DNA from: RFTU01 sp046094505
GTDB taxonomy: Bacteria; Pseudomonadota; Gammaproteobacteria; Burkholderiales; Burkholderiaceae_C
DNA: 7,065 nucleotides
Assembly (NCBI GenBank): GCA_046094505.1
Contig: JBJTHN010000004.1
Coordinates: 1 to 7,065, forward strand
Direction of reading: 5' to 3'
This document shows, one piece after another, positions 1 to 4,983 of this stretch. Positions within the stretch are counted from its first letter, which is position 1, and every line of letters begins with the position of its first letter. Made by a program: the position numbers and the translations under genes. The notes below the pieces were generated by a model. That model made no database searches, was not told the origin of the DNA, and saw only the letters and a list, made by a program, of their open reading frames with translations.

Positions 1-174
1 GTTGAGGTCCGTGCTCGGATGTACGCCGAGTTGGCTGGGTATGTCGCACCGAAGCGCAAAGCAATCCAACTCGATGGTGGAGATGCCAACCGGGTAATTT
101 TCAACATCTGGATAGCACCCAGGAAGCAGCTTGTGCAGTCCTCTACCGAGTCGTCGCTTGTTATCGACGGCTGA
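1..174 (+). CDS. 3' end of a phage-like protein, possibly small terminase subunit (partial)
   Basis: Frame 1 is open from the window edge for 57 codons and ends with TGA at 172-174; the start lies outside the window. The visible peptide begins VEVRARMYAELAGYVAPKRK and ends SSLVIDG. A helical segment with 'MYAELAxYVAPKRKAI' recalls, from memory, the region after the helix-turn-helix in small terminase subunits and related phage DNA-binding proteins. That assignment is an inference without a search. If it is a small terminase, it would bind packaging sites on phage DNA and deliver them to the large terminase. The gene points toward the tRNA at 424 and is followed by about 250 bases without a gene, so it would be the last gene before the proposed element border. 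It might instead be a chance open frame, but the biased, protein-like residue make-up argues against that. Confidence 0.45.
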   Translation, partial: VEVRARMYAELAGYVAPKRKAIQLDGGDANRVIFNIWIAPRKQLVQSSTESSLVIDG

Positions 175-270
175 TCACGGTCGCCTATCCCGCCTGCAAG
201 CGAACGGTGGCTGGAGTCCTCAAGCCCCCGGGGTCGAGGCGTAATGGTCCGATGGGGGTACACGGACTCA

Positions 271-292
271 AATTTCCCACCAATTTCCCACC
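271..292. repeat. Tandem direct repeat, 2 x 11 bp (AATTTCCCACC)
   Basis: Two perfect, abutting copies of AATTTCCCACC lie at 271-281 and 282-292. The 11-bp period is close to one helical turn, so a protein bound to each copy would sit on the same face of the DNA. Paired short repeats of this kind near a tRNA fit arm-type integrase binding sites, but no integrase is in the window to support this directly. Confidence 0.75.
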
Positions 293-378
293 GGACAGCT
301 GTTCAAACATCATCTGAGAACACTTGACGGTGTTAGCATGAAGCAATCATCAACCGCAGCAAGATCGCTAAGCAATTG

Positions 379-394
379 ATTTCCATGTGGAAAT
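379..394. repeat. 16-bp inverted repeat (ATTTCCA-TG-TGGAAAT)
   Basis: A perfect 7-bp inverted repeat with a 2-base centre, about 30 bases upstream of the tRNA. The spacer is too short for a stable RNA hairpin, so a dimeric protein binding site (regulator, excisionase or accessory factor) is more plausible than a terminator. No partner gene is visible. Confidence 0.5.
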
Positions 395-423
395 TGGCTT
401 CCAACAGATCAACAGCTGTTGCC

Positions 424-499
424 CTGCCGATAGCTCAGTCGGTAGAGCGCCGGACTGTTAATCCGTAGGTCCCTGGTTCGAGCCCAGGTCGGGGAGCCA
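424..499 (+). tRNA. tRNA-Asn (anticodon GTT)
   Basis: A 76-base cloverleaf with the CCA end encoded at 497-499. The D stem is GCTC/GAGC (433-436 and 445-448). The anticodon loop CTGTTAA (455-461) carries GTT at 457-459. The T stem CCTGG/CCAGG (472-476 and 484-488) encloses TTCGAGC. The acceptor stem is imperfect: 424-430 is CTGCCGA and 489-495 is TCGGGGA, giving four good pairs (positions 4-7), a T-G wobble at position 2, and C-A and G-G mismatches at positions 1 and 3. There is also a C-T mismatch at the base of the anticodon stem (450/466). Identity is certain. Whether it is a working gene or the copy left at an integration site is open, since the first three bases may come from the neighbouring element. 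Confidence 0.9.
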
Positions 500-519
500 A
501 ACACTGCTGCGATTGACTT

Positions 520-548
520 AAGGCCTTGCGCACCCGCAAGGCCTTTTT
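520..548 (+). terminator. Rho-independent terminator after tRNA-Asn
   Basis: A perfect 11-bp stem (AAGGCCTTGCG at 520-530 with CGCAAGGCCTT at 535-545) and a CACC loop are followed by a run of five T (544-548) on the plus strand, 20 bases after the tRNA. On the minus strand the hairpin follows the last gene of the opposing block by about 25 bases, but there it is trailed by TTAAGTC rather than a T-run. It should therefore work mainly for the tRNA and at best weakly for the convergent operon. Confidence 0.85.
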
Positions 549-570
549 CGTTGGGCCCACCAGCGCTGCG

Positions 571-1476
571 TTAGGCCAGCGCGCGCAGGGCCATCAACCA
601 CAGGGGCATCCCCAGCATCGCCAGCCCCGTCGACACGGTGACCAAGCCGGCCACATAAGCCGCCTCACTGCCCATGCGCACCGCCAACACATAAGCACTG
701 CTGGCCGTGGGCATGGCGGCAAAGGCCATCAACACCGCTTGTTGGGCGGGCGGCAGTGGCACCCAGGCCAAGACACCCAGCAGTGCGAAGGCTGGCAAAA
801 ACCCATGGCGGATGGTCAGCAGTGCCGCAGCCAATCGGGGCGCATCACCCAAAGCACCCAGGCGCAGCCCCGCACCCACCGCCATCAGGCCCAGGGCCAG
901 GGCGGCCGCGCCCATGCGCTGCCCCGTGACCTGCAGCACTTCGGGCAGGCGCAGGCCCATGGAATTGGCGATCAAGCCGGAGACCGTGGCCAAGATCAGT
1001 GGGTTGCGCACCAATTCGTTCAGCAGGCCCTGCCCCCCATGGCGTGCCATCGGCCACACGGCCGCAACGTTGGCCACGGGCACCGTCACCGCAATGATCA
1101 GCGCCATCGAGGCCACACCGGCCGACCCACCCAAACGGTCGGCCAATGCCAGCGCCACGTATGAGTTGAATCGAAAGGCCACCTGCGCACCGCCGGCATG
1201 GTGGCCACGGGGTATGCCCTGCAACAGCCCCAAGCCCAAGGCTAAGGCCACGCCCAAGAGAGTGACGCTCAGCCCTGCGCCCATAAGCGGCAAGTCGCCG
1301 GCCAGATCGAGCGGGCTGCGTGAAATCGCCGTGAACAACAAGATCGGGAACAGCACGTGGTACACCAAGCGCTCAACCCCCTCCCACACTGGGCGGTCCA
1401 GCGGCGTATACCGGCACAGCACGAAGCCGATGAGGATGAGCAGGAAGTCCGGGAGGAGCAGTTGTGCCTCGGCCAT
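571..1476 (-). CDS. AEC-family transporter (auxin efflux carrier / malonate permease type)
   Basis: An inner-membrane permease of the Mem_trans (AEC) family, 301 residues, the usual size. Hydrophobic segments fill almost the whole protein, consistent with about ten membrane helices in two halves. Family-like signatures are a first helix starting PDFLLILIGFVLCRYTPLD, FRFNSYVALALA (101-112), RNPLILATVSGLIAN (157-171) in the middle, and MPTASSAYVLAVRMG (255-269) near the C-terminus. Bacterial members move small carboxylates such as malonate or amino-acid-like compounds; the substrate cannot be told here. I chose the ATG at 1476 because homology begins right after it. An in-frame ATG at 1590 would add 38 Arg/Ala-rich residues unlike the family and overlap the preceding gene. 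No strong ribosome binding site precedes the chosen start. It is the last gene of the minus-strand block, 82 nt after chrA, and may be co-transcribed with it. Confidence 0.85.
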   Translation of the reverse strand: MAEAQLLLPDFLLILIGFVLCRYTPLDRPVWEGVERLVYHVLFPILLFTAISRSPLDLAGDLPLMGAGLSVTLLGVALALGLGLLQGIPRGHHAGGAQVAFRFNSYVALALADRLGGSAGVASMALIIAVTVPVANVAAVWPMARHGGQGLLNELVRNPLILATVSGLIANSMGLRLPEVLQVTGQRMGAAALALGLMAVGAGLRLGALGDAPRLAAALLTIRHGFLPAFALLGVLAWVPLPPAQQAVLMAFAAMPTASSAYVLAVRMGSEAAYVAGLVTVSTGLAMLGMPLWLMALRALA

Positions 1477-1558
1477 CGGTGCAGTATCGCGGCATCTGGC
1501 TGCGCCAGGCGCTTCCCCTTGGCACCGCCTGCGCGCAGCAGCGCCACCTGAGTGCCGG

Positions 1559-2998
1559 TTAAGCCACGCCAGTAGCGCGCAGGGCCACACCCAGGCCAGC
1601 GCACACCGCCAGCACGCCCATCACGCTGGCTCGGTAGCGAAACAGCGCCACGGCTGCGCCCAGGCCCATCAGCAGCGCCACTGCGTCCAAGGATTGCCAA
1701 GCAGGCCACAGTGCGGGCCATGTGCCCACGCCCTGGTCTGCCATAGCACTACCCAGGGTGCCCTGCGGCCACAGTACCTGCAGCCCGAAAAACAGCGCCA
1801 AGTTCAGGATCACACCCACCACCGCTGCTGTGATGGCCGACAGTGGCGCCGTAAAGCCCAGGTTCCCCCTTGTGGCCTCCACCACCGGTGCTCCTGCCAG
1901 GATGAAGATAAAGGAGGGCAAGAAGGTGAAGACGGTGACCACCGTGGCCGCGAGTGCCGCCCCACTGAACACAGCCTGTGGCCCCAAGACCTCGTGTGTC
2001 CATCCGCCCACAAAGCCCACGAAGGCCACCACCATGATCAAGGGCCCCGGCGTGGTCTCGCCCAGCGCCAGGCCATCCATCATTTGCGCCGCGCTCACCC
2101 ACTGATGGGTTTCCACTGCACCCTGAAACACATAGGGCAGCACCGCATAGGCGCCCCCAAAGGTGAGCAAGGCCGCCTTCGTGAAGAACCAGGCCATCTG
2201 GGGCAAGGGTGAGGCCCAGTCGAACACCAGCGTGAGCACGGCCATGCCGAGGGCCCACAGCCCCAATCCCAGGGCCAGCACCCGCATGAAGGATCGCAGT
2301 GACGGGCGCGCGGGTTCGCTGCAGCCAGCAGGGGTATTGGCTGGAGCATCGGCCACAACCTCCGCTGAACCACGGGTATGGCTCCCCGAAGGCACGAACG
2401 CCTGTGGCCAGATCCGGGCACCCCACCAGCCCACCAAGGCTGCTGCGGCCACGATGGCGGGAAACGGGGTGTCCAGCACCGTGATGGCCAAGAATGAGGC
2501 CGCTGCCAAGCCCCACATCCAGCAGTTCTTCAATGCACGGGTGCCGATGCGGTGGGCAGCGTGCACCACCAAGGCGGTCACCGCAGGCTTCAGGCCGTAG
2601 AACGCACCGGCCACGGCCGGCACGTCCCCAAACCGCACGTACACCCAACTCAGCCCAATCAAGATGAAGAGCGAGGGCAACACGAAGAGCACACCCGCCA
2701 CGATGCCGCCCCAGGTCCGGTGCATGAGCCAGCCGATGTAGGTGGCCAACTGCTGGGCCTCGGGCCCGGGCAGCAGCATGCAGTAGTTCAGGGCGTGCAG
2801 AAAGCGCGCCTCGCTGATCCAGCGCCGGCGCTCCACCAACTCCGCATGCATGATGGCAATCTGCCCTGCGGGGCCACCGAAGCTGATGAAGCCCAGCTTG
2901 AGCCAAAAGCGCAGGGCCTCCCCAAAGGGTACTCGCCGGTAGGGATCGAGCAGCCCGGAGAGCGCGGGCGGTGAAGTGGTCTCAGGTGTCAGGGACAT
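1559..2998 (-). CDS. chrA: Chromate transporter ChrA, two-domain (long-chain) type
   Basis: An inner-membrane protein of the CHR superfamily, 479 residues, with the duplicated architecture of long-chain ChrA. The N-terminal half has FGGPAGQIAIMH (40-51) and LPGPEAQQLATYIGW (76-90). The C-terminal half has TFGGAYAVLPYV (279-290) and GETTPGPLIM (313-322), the paired FGG and PGP motifs of the two chromate-transporter domains. A polar linker of about 30 residues (roughly 202-233) separates them. Characterised members expel chromate, driven by the membrane potential or ion gradients, and confer resistance; some family members act on sulfate or other anions. It starts at an ATG 15 nt after the Sel1/ClpP-like gene with only a weak ribosome-binding match (AGGCG), so translational coupling is plausible. 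No chrB or other chromate regulator is visible, so induction by chromate cannot be inferred. Confidence 0.93.
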   Translation of the reverse strand: MSLTPETTSPPALSGLLDPYRRVPFGEALRFWLKLGFISFGGPAGQIAIMHAELVERRRWISEARFLHALNYCMLLPGPEAQQLATYIGWLMHRTWGGIVAGVLFVLPSLFILIGLSWVYVRFGDVPAVAGAFYGLKPAVTALVVHAAHRIGTRALKNCWMWGLAAASFLAITVLDTPFPAIVAAAALVGWWGARIWPQAFVPSGSHTRGSAEVVADAPANTPAGCSEPARPSLRSFMRVLALGLGLWALGMAVLTLVFDWASPLPQMAWFFTKAALLTFGGAYAVLPYVFQGAVETHQWVSAAQMMDGLALGETTPGPLIMVVAFVGFVGGWTHEVLGPQAVFSGAALAATVVTVFTFLPSFIFILAGAPVVEATRGNLGFTAPLSAITAAVVGVILNLALFFGLQVLWPQGTLGSAMADQGVGTWPALWPAWQSLDAVALLMGLGAAVALFRYRASVMGVLAVCAGLGVALRATGVA

Positions 2999-3013
2999 GA
3001 TGAAGCGCCTGAA

Positions 3014-4111
3014 TCAATCGACCCGGGTCGCAATCTGCAGTTCCAAAGCTTCGGACGAACGTATCCAGTCGATGGAGTGACAGGAAGTCTTCATCGCCCG
3101 CTCAAAGACCGCCTCACCCGAATCGGCCAAGACCTCGCGCAAGTAGCGACGCTTGGACTTGCTGGCGCTGTCCTGGGAGCTGCTGTAGCAGGTCTTGCGC
3201 GCATTGGGATCTTCGGCGTTCGAACTGCTGGACTGGTGAAGTCCAATGCGTGCCCTCGGACCGATCAGATGGCGCTCTCGTCCGCCCATAAAAATCAGCG
3301 CACAAGACGAGGCACAGGACCGTGCAACCACGGTGGAGTAGCCTTCCAAGCGAATAGCGCGGCCCAGTTCAATCCCGTCGGGCAAACTGCCGCCGGGCGA
3401 CTCCAGGACAATCCACGGCTCCGTGCACCCCAGCGTCCTTGCCCGGTCCACCACGCGGTGAAACTCTCGGCTGGCGTCTCGGGTGATGCGGCCCTGAAGC
3501 GCAATCACGCACCGAGGCAACAGGGCTTCCCGAAACAAGAAACGGCCGCCTTCAAACCTGAACTCCTGTTGCTCATCGGGCGGCAGCGAACGCAGACGAT
3601 CCCTGGCTTTTTGAACCAAGGGCCCCACTGATGGATCGACAACAGGAGATCCAGCTAGGCGGTTGAGCCAGAACCTCGCGCTGGCCACACTGCGCGGCAG
3701 CCCTTGGCCCGATTCGTAAAGGCGAGCAACCGCCAGTTGAGCATCCAAGTCACCTGTCTGCGCGGCCTGCAGGTACCAGTGGCCGGCTTGTTTCAGGTCC
3801 GGTGCCTTGCCACCTGCAGCCCACCCCTGTTCGTACAGCACGCCAAGGTTGTAGGCAGCTGCAGCATGGCCCGCTTGTGCGGCAGCGGTCCAGAACTGGA
3901 TAGCCAACAGGATCTGCCCACGGTCCAGCGCGGATAGTCCAGCCTGAAAGCCTTCGGCAGGCGAAGAGGCGACGGCAGGTACAGGCGCAGCAGGATCGGC
4001 CGGTACCGCGCCCGAGGATGCCGCCGCGTTGGAGCCGACGGCCATGAGCCAAACGGTGATACCAACCCAGCGCAAAGCCCCAAGCGTGCTGGCAATCACG
4101 CCGAGCCTCAC
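3014..4111 (-). CDS. Exported Sel1-repeat protein with ClpP/crotonase-fold domain
   Basis: 365 residues in three parts. An N-terminal hydrophobic stretch (about 8-30, ending VGSNAAAS) looks like a signal peptide or anchor and is followed by an Ala/Pro-rich spacer to about 50. Residues 53-155 hold Sel1-like helical repeats, recognisable in GHAAAAYNLGVLYEQGW and GDLDAQLAVARLYESGQGLP. Residues 200-365 resemble the periplasmic ClpP-like family (COG3904 type): ESPGGSLPDGIELG (237-250), then SCASSCALIFMGG (265-277), where Ser268 or Ser269 would be the nucleophile, then RARIGLHQ with His292 as the likely catalytic base. All six cysteines fall in this domain (201, 229, 266, 270, 308, 344), suggesting disulfides in the periplasm. 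The start is GTG at 4109-4111, overlapping the upstream stop as GTGA; a GTG four codons later is the alternative. Proteolytic activity is an inference and the target is unknown. The Sel1 repeats probably bind a partner protein. Confidence 0.8.
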   Translation of the reverse strand: MRLGVIASTLGALRWVGITVWLMAVGSNAAASSGAVPADPAAPVPAVASSPAEGFQAGLSALDRGQILLAIQFWTAAAQAGHAAAAYNLGVLYEQGWAAGGKAPDLKQAGHWYLQAAQTGDLDAQLAVARLYESGQGLPRSVASARFWLNRLAGSPVVDPSVGPLVQKARDRLRSLPPDEQQEFRFEGGRFLFREALLPRCVIALQGRITRDASREFHRVVDRARTLGCTEPWIVLESPGGSLPDGIELGRAIRLEGYSTVVARSCASSCALIFMGGRERHLIGPRARIGLHQSSSSNAEDPNARKTCYSSSQDSASKSKRRYLREVLADSGEAVFERAMKTSCHSIDWIRSSEALELQIATRVD

Positions 4112-4980
4112 GCAAAGTGCTGCTGCATCGCGCGCAGCATCTGCATCAGCTGCCGCTGCAGCACCTCAAAGTGCGGCACCTTTTGGCCCGTGCCTTGATC
4201 CATGTAGAGGCGCTTGTTGATCTCCAACTGAAGGCTATGCCGCCCGATGGCAGGGTTTGAGTAGGCCCTGACGAGTTCAACGCCCGCGAATGGGTCGTTT
4301 ATCTTGACGCTGTAACCATGGGCGAGCAATTGATCGCGTACGAAGTGCGTAACCTCCGCGCTGCAGGTGGTGCCGTGCCGATCCCCCAAGACCACGTCTG
4401 CCCTCGCCGTGCCAGCCCCACCCTCGCCCATGGCGCCAGCCACCGCATTCATGGAATGGCAATTGATGTGTACCACCTGTCCGTGGGCTTGGTGCGCTGC
4501 GTCCATCAGCCGGAGCAGGATTCGGTGATAGGGCTGGTGAAAGCGTTCAATGCGTGAGGCTACTTCCGCAACGCTCAGGCGACGGCTATAGATGCTGCGG
4601 CCATCGTCCAGCGTGCGCCACAGCAGCGACTTTCCAATGGCGGCCTTGCCGCTGGGCTCGTGGTGGTGCGGCCATGGTGCATCCAGCAAGTCCAGGTCGA
4701 TATCGGCCGCATGGCGATTGGCGTCGATGTAGGTGCGCGGAAATTGGGCTGCCAACACCGGAATACCGAGTTCGGCCGCTGGCGCATAGAGCTCATCGAT
4801 GTATTCATCCTCGCCATCGCGCAGGTCTTCGTGGGAGAGCGCAGCGTGGAAGTCAGCCGGCATGATTCGGCCCGAATGTGGCGAGTCCAGAACCAGAACA
4901 GAAGCCGGGTGAATCGGTCCATGCACGATCAGCACATCGGCTGCAGGCAGGGTATCGTGGAGAAGATTCGACTCGCCCAT
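4108..4980 (-). CDS. N-formylglutamate amidohydrolase family protein
   Basis: 290 residues covering the whole FGase family (PF05013), close to the usual 260-290. Family members hydrolyse N-formyl-L-glutamate to glutamate and formate, the last step of one histidine-degradation route (HutG), in the cytoplasm. Visible signatures are DSPHSG (32-37), DGEDEYID (55-62), FPRTYIDANR (80-89), RFHQPYH (146-152), HINCHSM (171-177), GDRHGTTC (199-206) and LQLEINKRLYMD (250-261). The conserved His, Asp, Arg and Glu residues likely to build the zinc and substrate site are therefore present. The ATG at 4980 lies 3 nt after the stop of the upstream amidohydrolase gene, and its own stop overlaps the next start, so translation is probably coupled on both sides. 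The hutH, hutU and hutI genes are not in view, so a role in histidine use is unproven and another N-formyl or N-acyl amino acid may be the substrate. I therefore leave the symbol blank. Confidence 0.9.
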   Translation of the reverse strand: MGESNLLHDTLPAADVLIVHGPIHPASVLVLDSPHSGRIMPADFHAALSHEDLRDGEDEYIDELYAPAAELGIPVLAAQFPRTYIDANRHAADIDLDLLDAPWPHHHEPSGKAAIGKSLLWRTLDDGRSIYSRRLSVAEVASRIERFHQPYHRILLRLMDAAHQAHGQVVHINCHSMNAVAGAMGEGGAGTARADVVLGDRHGTTCSAEVTHFVRDQLLAHGYSVKINDPFAGVELVRAYSNPAIGRHSLQLEINKRLYMDQGTGQKVPHFEVLQRQLMQMLRAMQQHFA

Positions 4981-4983
4981 CTT

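Larger units (their letters stand above)
175..423. other. Non-coding stretch between phage-like gene and tRNA, candidate element end
   Basis: I see no gene here on either strand. The half nearest the tRNA (301-420) is about 43 % GC by hand count, against roughly 68 % for a sample inside the first chromosomal gene (601-660). The stretch holds a perfect 11-bp tandem repeat (271-292), a 16-bp inverted repeat (379-394) and two copies of ACAGCTGTT (295-303 and 412-420). Short direct repeats plus low GC beside a tRNA are typical of the attachment region of a tyrosine-recombinase element; that reading is an inference. No clear sigma-70 promoter for the tRNA was found. TTGACG at 324 and TTGATT at 376 lack convincing -10 partners. 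Confidence 0.5.

Noticed and set aside
225..232. Self-complementary CCCCGGGG-type sequence near 222-235 as a terminator of the phage-like gene
   Set aside because: The palindrome has no loop and no following T-run, so it does not form a usual terminator.
324..352. TTGACG as the -35 box of a promoter
   Set aside because: No acceptable -10 sequence lies 16-18 bases downstream, and it is about 100 bases from the tRNA start with no other gene to serve.
1477..1590. Upstream ATG giving the AEC permease 38 extra residues
   Set aside because: The extension is Arg/Ala-rich, not membrane-like, unlike the family N-terminus, and would overlap chrA by 32 nt.
707..2212. A 501-codon plus-strand open frame antisense to the AEC permease and chrA
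   Set aside because: Its composition is low-complexity Ala/Pro/Ser/Arg with no domain-like pattern, and the opposite strand encodes clear membrane proteins.
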